Shown here piece by piece: positions 41,655-51,553 of a DNA stretch of 64,000 nt. This stretch comes from Mycolicibacterium mageritense (lineage in GTDB: Bacteria > Actinomycetota > Actinomycetes > Mycobacteriales > Mycobacteriaceae): positions 1,674,001 to 1,738,000 of the forward strand of contig NZ_AP022567.1 of the NCBI RefSeq assembly GCF_010727475.1, given 5' to 3'. Positions within the stretch are counted from its first letter, which is position 1. Each line of letters begins with the position of its first letter. The position numbers and the translations under genes are program-made. The notes beneath the pieces are model-generated. The model was not told the origin of the DNA. It did no database searches and saw nothing but the letters and a program-made list of their open reading frames with translations.

Positions 41655-42593
41655 TCACACCAGGTTGGCCCGGGCCCAGTCCTCGGCGGTCATGGTCGTA
41701 ATGCCCCGAAGCACGTTGTACGACTGTGCTTTCGGCCAGGCCACGCCAGTGGGACGCGCAAAGACCGCACGGTACCTGCGCATCGTGTCCTCGGGTTTCT
41801 GCCGTAGCTGATCGCCGAGGTAGTCGGTGGTCCACTCGGTGCGGGTCACGGTGCTGTTGCGAACCCGGTCGACGATGTCGGCGAGTTCGCGGTAGCTGAT
41901 GGTGTCGCCGGCGAGATAGACCACGGTGTTGCGGATGCGAGGTTCCGCGAAAATAATGTCGGCCGTGAGCACACCGATGTCTTCGGGCGTGGTGAGGGTG
42001 ACTTCGGTGTCCCAGCTTCCCAATGCATGCACGGTGTTGGACGCCAGATCGACGACGCCGAAGGCGGGTTCGAACAGGAAGCTGGTGAACATCCCCGTGG
42101 AGACGATGACCCATTCGGTGGCCCGCTGGCGGCGCAACATGTCGCGCACGTCGAGCTGCTCGTCGAAGAGCGGTTGTGCGCTACCGCGACCGATCTCGTC
42201 GTAGTCGACACCGAACTGCCACGGGAAGTACCGCGGCACTCCGGCGGTGAGGGCGGCCTCGGCGAGTTTGCGCTGCGTACCGGGCCCGGCCGCGAAGCCG
42301 ATACAGCTGACGACCGTGTCGTACCCCGTCATGATGGCTGCGAGGTCGGCTACCGACGCGGTCGCGACGTCCGCGCGCTCGACGGCAATACCCATCTTGG
42401 TCAGCTCCTCGGTGCGCGGGTCACTTTGCGCTCCGGCGTCCGGTGCTGACGGTCGCAACAACACACCCACGGTCGCGGCGCCGGGATGCTGGCCGACGTG
42501 CCGGGCGAGAGCGGCCAAGACACTGGCGCCGAGCTCGCCTGCACCGATGACGAGAATGCCTGGGCGGTCTGCCGATTGCGTCGATGAGGGCAT
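41655..42593 (-). CDS. NmrA/isoflavone-reductase-like NAD(P)-binding protein
   Basis: This 312-residue atypical short-chain reductase has a Rossmann start GILVIGAGELGASVLAALA and VVSCIGFAAGP after the first subdomain. There is no conserved YxxxK catalytic pair, as expected for NmrA-type proteins, which often act as redox sensors or quinone/aromatic reductases. ATG 42593 is preferred over an upstream ATG at 42626. The gene ends 5 bases from the alcohol dehydrogenase stop (convergent) and runs in the same direction as the reductase at 42648-43721, 54 bases downstream of its stop. Confidence 0.8.
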   Translation of the reverse strand: MPSSTQSADRPGILVIGAGELGASVLAALARHVGQHPGAATVGVLLRPSAPDAGAQSDPRTEELTKMGIAVERADVATASVADLAAIMTGYDTVVSCIGFAAGPGTQRKLAEAALTAGVPRYFPWQFGVDYDEIGRGSAQPLFDEQLDVRDMLRRQRATEWVIVSTGMFTSFLFEPAFGVVDLASNTVHALGSWDTEVTLTTPEDIGVLTADIIFAEPRIRNTVVYLAGDTISYRELADIVDRVRNSTVTRTEWTTDYLGDQLRQKPEDTMRRYRAVFARPTGVAWPKAQSYNVLRGITTMTAEDWARANLV

Positions 42594-42647
42594 GATCGCT
42601 TCAACTGACGGGTGGGCGATGGCCATTCCCGGCCATCCGGTTCCCGA

Positions 42648-43721
42648 TCAACGAGCTCCCGGCCGGCGTGGGATCAGCCCGTCGTCGAGCATCTGCCGGA
42701 AGTGATCGGTCACGGTCTGCTCGACCGGCCGGTACACCAGCCCCAGCTCGTCTCGGCTGCGGTGATTGTCGAACACCAGCGGGTAACCCACGTTGCGGTC
42801 GACGAACTTCCGGGTCAGCCCGGCGACTGGAGCGATGGCCTTCACCACGATCTTCGGCGTTGTCGTCCACGGGAACGGGTACAGCGGGCCGAATTTGCGA
42901 CGCAGGATCTTGCCGATCTGCAGCAGTGTCAGCGAGTCCGCGTTGACGATGTACCGACCGTGGGCCTCGGGGGTGAAGCCTGCACGCAGATGGGCGTCGG
43001 CAACCTCGCGGACGTCCACCACGCCCATGGTCAACGCCGGAGCGCCGGCCAGCAGGGTGCCGTCGGTGAACTGCTTCATCGTGCTCAGGCTGGCCGAGTC
43101 GCTGGCGCTGGTCAGCGAAGGGCCGAGCACCAGACCCGGGTGGATGGTGACCAGATCCCACCGGTCCTGTGCCTTCTGATACCGCCAGGCCTCCTGCTCG
43201 GCCACGGTCTTGGAGTACGAATATGGTTGGTGCTCCACACTGCTGGTGGTGTTCCAGTGCTCGTCGGTGAACACGCCGCCGGGGACATCGCGCGACTCGC
43301 AGGTGTCGCCGTAGATGGCGACCACGCTGCTGGTCAGTACCACGCGCTTGACGGTCTGCGTGCGGTTGACCGCGTCCAGCACGTTGCGGGTGCCTTCCAG
43401 TGCCGGGCGTACCAGCGCTTCCTGCGCATCGGTGTAGCCGGAGAGCAGGAACGGCGATGCGGTGTGCATGACGAGTTCGCATCCGGCCATCGCCTCGTCG
43501 AAGCTGCCGGGCTCGAGGAGGTCCGCTTTGAACAGCTTCAGTCGCCCGGGATGATCTGCCGAGAGCTTGTGCAGATGCTCGAGCCCCGTGGCCTTCTGCG
43601 GGTTGCGCACCGTGCCGTGCACGGTGTATCCCGCCTCGAGCAGGTACCGGACAATCCAACTGCCGATGTAGCCGCTGGCGCCCGTCACGAACACGGGTGC
43701 TGCGGGATCGATCGTGGTCAT
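42648..43721 (-). CDS. NAD(P)-dependent epimerase/reductase of the dihydroflavonol-4-reductase type
   Basis: This 357-residue extended SDR has the glycine-rich PVFVTGASGYIGSWIVRYLL, TSSVVAIYGDT with the active Ser, and the YSYSKTVAEQEAW YxxxK motif. The family reduces ketones or aldehydes, such as flavonoid and lignin-derived carbonyls. The start ATGA overlaps the stop of the UvrA2-like gene upstream. Its natural substrate is unknown; the nearby ketone genes make an aryl-ketone or aldehyde substrate possible but this is speculative. Confidence 0.82.
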   Translation of the reverse strand: MTTIDPAAPVFVTGASGYIGSWIVRYLLEAGYTVHGTVRNPQKATGLEHLHKLSADHPGRLKLFKADLLEPGSFDEAMAGCELVMHTASPFLLSGYTDAQEALVRPALEGTRNVLDAVNRTQTVKRVVLTSSVVAIYGDTCESRDVPGGVFTDEHWNTTSSVEHQPYSYSKTVAEQEAWRYQKAQDRWDLVTIHPGLVLGPSLTSASDSASLSTMKQFTDGTLLAGAPALTMGVVDVREVADAHLRAGFTPEAHGRYIVNADSLTLLQIGKILRRKFGPLYPFPWTTTPKIVVKAIAPVAGLTRKFVDRNVGYPLVFDNHRSRDELGLVYRPVEQTVTDHFRQMLDDGLIPRRPGAR

Positions 43722-46393
43722 GAGTTGATCTTCTCCTGCGGGTCGGGGATGGCGGCGGCGAGGTAGGGAGCACTCACGCTGTCCGCGTGGGTCGACACCT
43801 CAGCCGGTGTTCCGGTCGTGACGACGCGACCGCCGTCGCCACCGGCACCCGGACCGAGGTCGACGACGTAATCGGCCTGAGCCACCACCCGCATGTCGAG
43901 TTCGACGACCACGACCGTGTTACCCGCGTCCACCAGCTTCTGTAGGTGCAGCATCAGCCGGTCGGTGTCGGCGGGATGCAGCCCCGCGCTCGGTTCGTCG
44001 AGCAGATAGAGCGCGTCTCCGCGGTGGGCCCGCTGCAGTTCGGTGGCCAGCTTCACGCGTTGGGCTTCGCCGCCGGACAGCTCGGTCGCCGGCTGCCCCA
44101 GCCGCAGGTAGCCCAGTCCGACGTCGCACAGCACGGTCAACGATCGCAGCACTTCTGCGTCGCCTTCGAAGAAGTCGCGCGCCTCCTCCACACCCATCTG
44201 CAGAATCTCGGCGATGTTGCGATCGCGCCAGGTGATCTCCAACGTGCTTGCCTTGTAACGCGTTCCGTGACAGTCCGGGCACGGGGTGTACACGCTGGGC
44301 AGGAACAGTAGCTCGACCATCACCCACCCTTCACCCTCGCAGGTCGGGCACCGTCCGGACGCGACGTTGAACGAGAACCGCCCGGCCTTGTAGCCGCGGC
44401 GGCGCGCTTCCGGTGTCTCGGCGAACCGACGGCGGATGTGGTCGAACATGCCGGTATAGGTGGCGACGTTCGACCGCGGCGTGCGGCCGATGGGCTTCTG
44501 GTCGATACACACCACGCGACGCAGGCCGCCGATGTCGCCGACGATCCTGCCGTCGACCGGCGCGGAATCGCCCGCCAGCAGCAGGTCGTCGTCAGACGCG
44601 TCGTCGGCCGACCCGCTCACCGGCGCGCCCAGATGCTCGGCGACCAGCGTCGGCAGGGCCTGGCTGACCAGGCTCGACTTTCCCGAGCCGGAGACCCCCG
44701 TCACCGCGGTCAGACATTTCAGCGGGAACGACACCGCCACATCGTGAAGATTGTTGCGGCTCACGTGTTCCAGGCGTAGCCAGCCGCTGGGCTCCCGCGG
44801 GGCGCGGACCACCGGCGGCGCCAGGCCGAACAGGTATCGGCGCGTGGCTGATTCGGCGATCTTCGCGAGGCCCTTCGGCGGGCCGCTGTAGAGAATCTGG
44901 CCGCCGTTCTCACCGGCGTCGGGTCCGATGTCGACCAACCAGTCGGCGGCGCCGATGATGTCGAGCGAATGCTCGACCACGAAGACGCTGTTTCCGCGTC
45001 GCTTCAGGCCGTCAAGAATGCCCAGCAGCGCGTCCCGATCGCGGGGGTGAAGCCCGGCCGAAGGTTCGTCGAGCACATACACCACCCCGAACAGCTGCGA
45101 TGACAGCTGCGTCGCCAACCGCAGCCGCTGCAGTTCGCCCGGCGACAGCGTCGGGGTGCTGCGGTCCAACGACAGGTAGCCGAGACCCAGATCCATGATC
45201 GGTTGCAGCCGCTCAAGGAGTTCGCTCACCAAACGACCGGCGGCAGCGCGTTTTTCGACGGACATGTTCGGGGTGTGCCGAACATCGGGCGCCGCCTTGT
45301 GCGCTGACCCACCGGCCTCCACCCGATGTTGGACCGCCGCGCGCCGCGAGGACTCGTCGAGGATGCCGTCGGACCCTACATCGGTCGGTGTCCAGTTCTT
45401 GCCGACCACGGGTTCCAGCACCTGCGCCAGCCGGATCAGCGAGAGGCTGCACAGCTCACCGATGTCGAATCCCTCGAAGGTGACCGAAAGGGCTTCAGGT
45501 TTGAGCAGCTTGCCACGGCAGGTCGGACACACCGCGCTGCTGACGAACTGGGAAACCCGCTTCTTCACCAGCGCGCTCTTGGTGTTGGCGAACGTGTCCA
45601 GAACGTAGCGGCGCGCCCCGGTGAAGGTGCCTTGGTAACTGGGCTCCATGCCCTGCTTCAGGGCCCGACGGGTCTGCGCTGGCGTGAACCCCGCATACAC
45701 CGGCACCGTCGGGTGCTCCTCGGTGTAGAGGATCCAGTCGCGGTCCTTCTTCGGCAGCTCCTGCCACGGCTTGTCGACGTCGTAACCCAGGGACACCAGG
45801 ATGTCGCGCAGGTTCTGCCCGTGCCACGCGGGCGGCCACGACGCGATGGCCCGGTCCCGGATGGTCAACGACGGATCGGGCACCATGAGCGCTTCGGGCA
45901 CCTCGTACACCCGGCCGATACCGTGGCACGTCGGACACGCACCCTGCACGGTGTTGGGCGAGAAATCCTCCGCGAACAGCATGGGCTGGTCGGCCGGATA
46001 GTTCCCGGCACGCGAATAGAGCATCCGGACCAGGCTCGACAACGTCGTCACACTGCCCACCGACGACCGCGCACTGCCCGCACCGCGCTGCTGCTGCAAC
46101 GCGACCGCGGGCGGCATCCCCTCGATCGAGTCGACGTCGGGCACACCCACCTGCTCGATCAGTCGACGCGCGTACGGAGCCACCGACTCCAGATACCGGC
46201 GCTGCGACTCGGCGAACAACGTGCCGAACGCCAGCGACGACTTGCCCGATCCCGAGACGCCCGTGAACACCACGAGCGCATCCCGCGGCACGTCCACGTC
46301 GACGTTCTTGAGGTTGTGCTCCCGCGCGCCGCGCACCCGGACATCGGCCGGTATGTCCACCGGCCGCTCAGACGACCTCGATCCTGACGGCAT
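43718..46393 (-). CDS. UvrA2-like (class II/III) ABC ATPase
   Basis: This 891-residue UvrA paralogue has two ABC ATPase modules, each with a GVSGSGKSS Walker A, plus LSPGELQRLRLA and LSGGEAQRVKLA signatures and LDEPSAGLHP Walker B. It also has CxxC zinc modules (CPTCHG, CPTCRG, CPTCEGEG with CPDCHG). It is shorter than DNA-repair UvrA (about 970) because the UvrB-binding region is reduced. Such UvrA2 proteins are linked to DNA damage tolerance or to self-resistance to DNA-binding drugs in actinobacteria. The 4-base overlap with a reductase suggests a common operon, which is unusual. Confidence 0.88.
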   Translation of the reverse strand: MPSGSRSSERPVDIPADVRVRGAREHNLKNVDVDVPRDALVVFTGVSGSGKSSLAFGTLFAESQRRYLESVAPYARRLIEQVGVPDVDSIEGMPPAVALQQQRGAGSARSSVGSVTTLSSLVRMLYSRAGNYPADQPMLFAEDFSPNTVQGACPTCHGIGRVYEVPEALMVPDPSLTIRDRAIASWPPAWHGQNLRDILVSLGYDVDKPWQELPKKDRDWILYTEEHPTVPVYAGFTPAQTRRALKQGMEPSYQGTFTGARRYVLDTFANTKSALVKKRVSQFVSSAVCPTCRGKLLKPEALSVTFEGFDIGELCSLSLIRLAQVLEPVVGKNWTPTDVGSDGILDESSRRAAVQHRVEAGGSAHKAAPDVRHTPNMSVEKRAAAGRLVSELLERLQPIMDLGLGYLSLDRSTPTLSPGELQRLRLATQLSSQLFGVVYVLDEPSAGLHPRDRDALLGILDGLKRRGNSVFVVEHSLDIIGAADWLVDIGPDAGENGGQILYSGPPKGLAKIAESATRRYLFGLAPPVVRAPREPSGWLRLEHVSRNNLHDVAVSFPLKCLTAVTGVSGSGKSSLVSQALPTLVAEHLGAPVSGSADDASDDDLLLAGDSAPVDGRIVGDIGGLRRVVCIDQKPIGRTPRSNVATYTGMFDHIRRRFAETPEARRRGYKAGRFSFNVASGRCPTCEGEGWVMVELLFLPSVYTPCPDCHGTRYKASTLEITWRDRNIAEILQMGVEEARDFFEGDAEVLRSLTVLCDVGLGYLRLGQPATELSGGEAQRVKLATELQRAHRGDALYLLDEPSAGLHPADTDRLMLHLQKLVDAGNTVVVVELDMRVVAQADYVVDLGPGAGGDGGRVVTTGTPAEVSTHADSVSAPYLAAAIPDPQEKINS

Positions 46394-46476
46394 AGCGCGA
46401 CACTAGCCGGAGCAGCGCCCGACTCGGACACCGATGAACCCCACGCCATCCGTTCCCTATTCCGGGCTCTTGACAA

Positions 46477-47832
46477 TTAGGGCTGGCCTGCCGAATCCCC
46501 TGGAGGAGGGACGTCGGGATTGCCGAGCTGGTCAAGCGGGGTGCGGTAGGTCTCTCGGGCAGAGAGCCCCGCCACCGCCGCGATCAGCGACATCACCGCG
46601 GACATGACTGCGACCGGCATCCAGTTGCTGTGCTCGTCACCCACCAGCATCTGCGCGATCGCCGGCGAGAAGCCCGACACGATCAAACCCACTTGGAGCC
46701 CGACTGCCATTCCGGTGGTACGCACCCGCAACGAGAACATCTCGGTGAAGAATGCGGGGTAGATCGCGTTGACAGCGCCATAGGTGACGCCGATCAGTGC
46801 GGATGCCACGAGGGTGACCAGAATGATGTTGCCACTGCTAATCGCGCTGAAATACGCAAAGATCAGCACCGCGGAACCTATGCAGCCGGTGACGAATATC
46901 GGTTTACGTCCGACCTTGTCGCACACCACGGCGATGAACGGCTGGAAAACCAGACCGACTGCATTGGCGATCACCGAAACCCACAGCATCGTCGATCCGC
47001 TGAAGCCACCGTCTTTCGCGTAGGCCAGGCCGAACACCCCGATCACGGTGCTGACCGCAAATGCCAGCGAGCACAGCGTGACTCGTAGGACGCTCGCCCA
47101 ATGTGTCCGGAAGGTCTCTACGAGCGGCACTTTGGCCAGTTGTTGCTCGACGGAAGCCTCCCGGAAGGCACTCGGCTCGTCAAGGCGGCGGCGGATCACG
47201 TAGCCGATCGCCACCACGGCAATACTCGCCCAGAACGGTACCCGCCAACCCCAGCTCAGCAGTTGGTCTTCGGGGAGCATGGCGACGCCGACGAAGACGA
47301 TGCTCGCCAACAGGAACCCGGCGACGATACCGTTGGGTGCCCACACCGTATACGTTGCGCGCTTGCCGAACGGCGCCACTTCAGCCGTCAACGAACTCGC
47401 GGTGGCCGTCTCGCCGCCCGCTGAGAGCCCCTGGCAGATCCGCAGGATCACCAACAATATCGGCGCTGCCACCCCTGCGGTCTCGTAGTCCGGAAGGAAG
47501 CCGATCAACACTGTCGACAGGCCCATGGCCAGCAGCGTGATCAACAGCGCGCGTTTGCGGCCGAAACGATCTGCCAAGTGGCCCAGGATGATTGCGCCCA
47601 GTGGACGTGCCACATACGCCACGGCGAACGTGGCCAGAGCTGCCAGTGTTCCGGCAGCGCCGATGGCTGGGAAGAAGATCTCTTTGAAGACCAACGCGGC
47701 GGCGGACGCGTAGATGTAGAGGTCGTAGTACTCCAGCGTGCCGCCGAAGAACGCCGCGGCAGCCGCTCGACGTGCTTCGGCGATGTCAGTGTGCGGCTGT
47801 GACGCCGTCACAGCGGTGGCGTGGGTAGACAT
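46477..47832 (-). CDS. MFS transporter of the metabolite:H+ symporter (MHS) family
   Basis: This 451-residue, 12-helix transporter has the loop motif GHLADRFGRKRALL between helices 2 and 3, and the MHS features FFGGTLEYYDLYIYA and LRICQGLSAGGETATAS. Related proteins import dicarboxylates, shikimate, benzoates or ectoine. It is the last gene of the leftward 16-kb run, separated by 33 bases from the DUF993 gene, so it may import the pathway substrate or a product. No substrate can be read from the sequence. Confidence 0.85.
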   Translation of the reverse strand: MSTHATAVTASQPHTDIAEARRAAAAAFFGGTLEYYDLYIYASAAALVFKEIFFPAIGAAGTLAALATFAVAYVARPLGAIILGHLADRFGRKRALLITLLAMGLSTVLIGFLPDYETAGVAAPILLVILRICQGLSAGGETATASSLTAEVAPFGKRATYTVWAPNGIVAGFLLASIVFVGVAMLPEDQLLSWGWRVPFWASIAVVAIGYVIRRRLDEPSAFREASVEQQLAKVPLVETFRTHWASVLRVTLCSLAFAVSTVIGVFGLAYAKDGGFSGSTMLWVSVIANAVGLVFQPFIAVVCDKVGRKPIFVTGCIGSAVLIFAYFSAISSGNIILVTLVASALIGVTYGAVNAIYPAFFTEMFSLRVRTTGMAVGLQVGLIVSGFSPAIAQMLVGDEHSNWMPVAVMSAVMSLIAAVAGLSARETYRTPLDQLGNPDVPPPGDSAGQP

Positions 47833-47865
47833 TGTTTGCTCCTGGATTGCGGGGAATCACAGAGG

Positions 47866-49028
47866 TCACCGGGCACCGTAGGGCGCAAAGAATGCCTCTA
47901 CCCGTGTAGCCGTGAACTCAGGGTCTGTGAAGAGGCCGATTTCTCCTGCGGCGCGCACAAGTTCGGCCAGGTGCAGGATGCTACGTCCCGTTTCGAAGCC
48001 ACCGATCATCTTGAAATGATCCTGGTGGCCGTCTAGATAGGCCAGCCATGCCACGCCGACCTTGTAGTACTGCGTCGGCGCGGTGAACACCAGCCGGCTC
48101 AGCTTTACCGTGGGTTGCAGGATCTCACGGAATCCGGCCGGGTCACCTTCGTCGAGCCGGCCGAAGGCTGCCGAAGCGAACCGGGGAACGGCGGCGAACG
48201 CGCCGAGCAGAGCCTCACTGTGAGTGCTGCCGTCCCCGGCGATCATGTCGACGTAGTTGAAATCGTCGCCGGTGTAGACCCGGGCCGGTGCATCCGAGAG
48301 CATTTCGCGCAGTTGGATTTCAGCGCGGCGTCCAGAAGTGAGACCTTGATCCCCCGCACTTTGTTGCCATGGTCGGCGATCAGGCTCGCCACGGTGGGCA
48401 TTGCTGCTTTGGGTTCGTCGAAACCCCAATAGCCGGAAAGCTGAGGATCGAACGCAGCTCCCAGCCAATGCAGGATCACCGGCCGGGTCGCATCACCGAG
48501 AACTGCGTCGTAGACGGTGCGGTAGTCGTCGACGCTGGTCGCGGTGCGTGCGAGGTGGCGGCTGGCCATCATCACCACGTCGCCTCCAGCGGATTCGACG
48601 GCGTCGATCTGTTCCCGGTAGGCGTCGATGATCTGGTCCAGAGTGGGTGCGGAAGCATCGAGTTGATCCGTGCTCACACCGACGACCACACGGCCACCGA
48701 CAGTCGCGGCTTCGGCCAGGGTGCGCAACGCCAGTTCCCTGGCGTGGCCCCACGTCAGCCCCATACCTCGTTGGGCAGTGTCCATGGATTCGGCGACTCC
48801 GAGGCCGAGTGCCCACAGGTCATGGCGTAGCCGCAGCGTGGCGTCCCAGTCGATTTGGGGGACCGATAGATCCGCGCAGGCCCGTAGCGGGTCGGCGACC
48901 ACGTGGACCGCAGCGTACACGTCGCGACTGCGCGGCGCATCGGACCGCACAGGTAACGCCGCTGGGCTGGCGAGCGTGACGGTGGTGGTCGCGTGGTGCG
49001 CGGCGGGCATGGTCACGGTTGTGGTCAT
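47866..49028 (-). pseudogene. DUF993 dihydrodipicolinate synthase-like protein, one frameshift
   Basis: Two overlapping frames together make one protein of about 387 residues. The N-terminal part starts at ATG 49028 (including DQIIDAYREQIDAVESAGGD and RPVILHWLGAAFDPQLSGYW) and runs to LLDAA near 48325. The other frame continues with EIQLREMLSDAPARVYTGDD and ends at 47866. The sum of 1163 bases is one short of a multiple of three, so a single base is missing at about 48315-48328. DUF993 proteins have the TIM barrel of the dihydrodipicolinate synthase superfamily; their reaction is unassigned. The ATG overlaps the stop of the SDR gene (ATGA). It may be a sequencing error rather than true inactivation. 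Confidence 0.75.
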
Positions 49029-49747
49029 CGCGCATCCAATCCACCATCGGCAAGGATGGTTTGTCCGGTAATGAAACTGGCCCCGTCACTGACCAGGAAG
49101 CAGAGCAGGGCAGCGATCTCTTCGGGCTGGGCGGCACGGCCGAGCAAGTTGGCAGACACTTCCTTGCGGACTTCGTCCGACCAGGTACCGGCCATGTCTG
49201 TCAGGACGAATCCCGGCGCGACGGCGTTGACAGTTATGGCAGGCGCCAACGCTTTTGCAAACGAAGCGGTGACGTTCTCCAGCGCAGCTTTTGCCGCAGA
49301 GTAGCCGGTCACTTCGGGGCTGGCCAGGTTGTCGCGGCCGCGGATGGACGACACCGTGGCGATACGGCCCTTGCCGTTGGCCAGCATTGAAGGCGCTACG
49401 GCACGGATGAAGTTCACCGGGCCCAGAACGTTGGCACGGTATTCTGCGACCCAGACTTCGGTGTCACCGGCCAATGCGTCGGTCGCGGTGACCGTGCCCA
49501 GCGTACAGATCAGCGCATCGATGGGATCTTCTTGGGTGACAACGCTGTTGACGAGCTCCTCGACAGCGTCGCGATCTTGCCCGTCGCAGTGGTAGGCGGG
49601 GGCAGCCAATTCGGCGGCGAGTTCTTTGAGCGCCGGGGAATCACTACGACCGTGCAAGATCACCCGTGACCCTGATTGCGATTCCATCCGTGCCGCCGCG
49701 GCACCGATGCCGCGCGAGGATCCGGCGATGAGCACGGTTCTGGTCAC
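49025..49747 (-). CDS. Short-chain dehydrogenase/reductase
   Basis: This 240-residue classical SDR has a GSSRGIGAA cofactor motif and the YSAAK active site (Tyr/Lys) with Ser in VSSIRG. It overlaps its neighbours on both sides by ATGA (start in the stop of the hydratase gene; stop in the start of DUF993). Its role is an oxidoreduction of the operon's hydroxy or oxo intermediate; the substrate is unknown. Confidence 0.85.
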   Translation of the reverse strand: MTRTVLIAGSSRGIGAAAARMESQSGSRVILHGRSDSPALKELAAELAAPAYHCDGQDRDAVEELVNSVVTQEDPIDALICTLGTVTATDALAGDTEVWVAEYRANVLGPVNFIRAVAPSMLANGKGRIATVSSIRGRDNLASPEVTGYSAAKAALENVTASFAKALAPAITVNAVAPGFVLTDMAGTWSDEVRKEVSANLLGRAAQPEEIAALLCFLVSDGASFITGQTILADGGLDAR

Positions 49748-50484
49748 TGTGTCCTCCTCGTGGGAGTGGTCTCGCCGGACGCGGCCAGATAGGCGCCGGC
49801 GAGGGAATCGATGAGCTCCGCCGACACCACCGTGCTGGAAAGGGCTCGCTTGAGAACGGCCTGGGCGACGGGTGTGGTTCGCAAGATGTCGGCGACGAGT
49901 TCGGCTGTGGCATCAACGACGTCGTCGGCGACAATGTCGATGATCCCGAGTTCGTGGGCGTCATCGGCGCTGTAGCGGCGGCCGGTAAGTGCCAGCATGC
50001 GCGCCGCGCTCAGTCCTGCAATCCCGGCCACGCGCTCCACGCCTGACCACCCCGGAGCGGTGCCCAAGGTCGCTTCGGGTAACGCGACCTGGACGCCGCG
50101 TGCCGCCACCCTGAAGTCGCAATGCATGGCGAGCTCCAAGCCTCCGCCGAACGCACTTCCGCTCAGTACCGCGATCGTGGTTTGCGGCAGCTCGGCGAGT
50201 TCAGCAAAGACTCGCTGTCCCAGCCGCGTCCATGGCCCGAGGATGAGTTCAGGTGTGGTGTTACTGAATTCGCTTGTGTCGGCACCGGCACAGAACACCG
50301 GACCTTCGGATTCGATCGTGACCACCCGTACATCGGCGTCAGCTGCCGCGTCGTCAAGTCGCCTCCGGAGTTCGGTGAGCATGTGGGTGTTCAGCGCGTT
50401 GCGCTTGGCGGGCCGGTCCAACACGATTCGGGCGACTGGGCCGTCGCGGTCCAGTCGTATTTCCCCGCGTAGCTCTGGGGTCAC
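49744..50484 (-). CDS. Enoyl-CoA hydratase/isomerase family protein
   Basis: This 246-residue crotonase-fold protein has the oxyanion-hole segment VFCAGADTSEF and both catalytic Glu positions (SAFGGGLELAMHCDF and LPEATLGTAPGWSG). It hydrates or otherwise rearranges an enoyl-CoA. The start ATG overlaps the stop of the aldehyde dehydrogenase gene and its own stop overlaps the SDR start, so its translation may suffer from the upstream IS insertion. Confidence 0.88.
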   Translation of the reverse strand: MTPELRGEIRLDRDGPVARIVLDRPAKRNALNTHMLTELRRRLDDAAADADVRVVTIESEGPVFCAGADTSEFSNTTPELILGPWTRLGQRVFAELAELPQTTIAVLSGSAFGGGLELAMHCDFRVAARGVQVALPEATLGTAPGWSGVERVAGIAGLSAARMLALTGRRYSADDAHELGIIDIVADDVVDATAELVADILRTTPVAQAVLKRALSSTVVSAELIDSLAGAYLAASGETTPTRRTQ

Positions 50485-51553
50485 GATGCGGACCGCCGCT
50501 GCAGGCTGGTCCAGCGGCGCTCGGTGAGCAGGTCGATATTGGACCGGCCCCCGAGATCGTCACCGAGACCGGACGCGGCGGTTCCACCGAAAGGCACCTG
50601 CGATTCGTGCAGGGCTGTGCCGTCGTTGACATGCACCATGCCCGTACGGATCCGGTCGGCGACAGTCCACGCAGTGTCGAGGTCACGGCCAAACACTGAA
50701 GTCGACAAACCGAACCGCGTGCCGTTGACGATCGCCACGGCATCATCGACCGAATCGACAACCGTAACAGGCGCGATGGGGGCGAACACCTCCTCGTCAT
50801 GCAACGGCATTCCCGGGTGTACCCGATCGACGACAGTGGGCCGCAGGAAAACTCCATCAGCGGTGCCGCCTTCGACAAGACGTGCCCCCTGGGCAACACT
50901 GGTGTGCAGCATCCCCAACGCCTTGTCGACTTGTCTCGTCGAAACCATGGGGCCCAGGTCGACGTCGGACACGAACGGATCGCCTATCGTCAACGCGGCC
51001 GCATGCTCACTCACCTTGGCGACGTACTGTTCGGCCACATCGGCAAGGACGATGTGACGCCCCGTGGCAATGCACACCTGGCCCTGGTGGCCGAACGACG
51101 ACGCGGCACCGCAGCTGGCAGCCAGGTCGACATCAGCGTCGGCGAGTACGATGGTGGCGTTGTTGCCGCCGAGTTCCAACGCGACCCGTTTGAGGAGTGG
51201 CGCCGCGGCGACGTTGATGCGTCGTCCGGTCTCCTCGGATCCCGTGAAGTGAATCATGTCGACCTGCGAATGCTCAACCAGCGCAGGCCCCGCCGGGCCG
51301 CCCGGGAGAACCTGCACCACGCCGCCGGGCACACCAGCCTCGGCCAGAACCTCGGCAAGCATCAAGCCGCCGGTGAACGGCGTTTCGGGCGCCGGCTTGA
51401 GCACGACCGCGTTGCCCAACGCGATCGCCGGTGCGAGAACGCGCATGGCGATGTGCACCGGGGCGTTCCATGCGGTGATGAGGCCGACGACGCCCACCGG
51501 CCGGCGCTCCACGAGGTTGACCCGGCCCCGCTGTCCGGACGGGATGACCTCAC

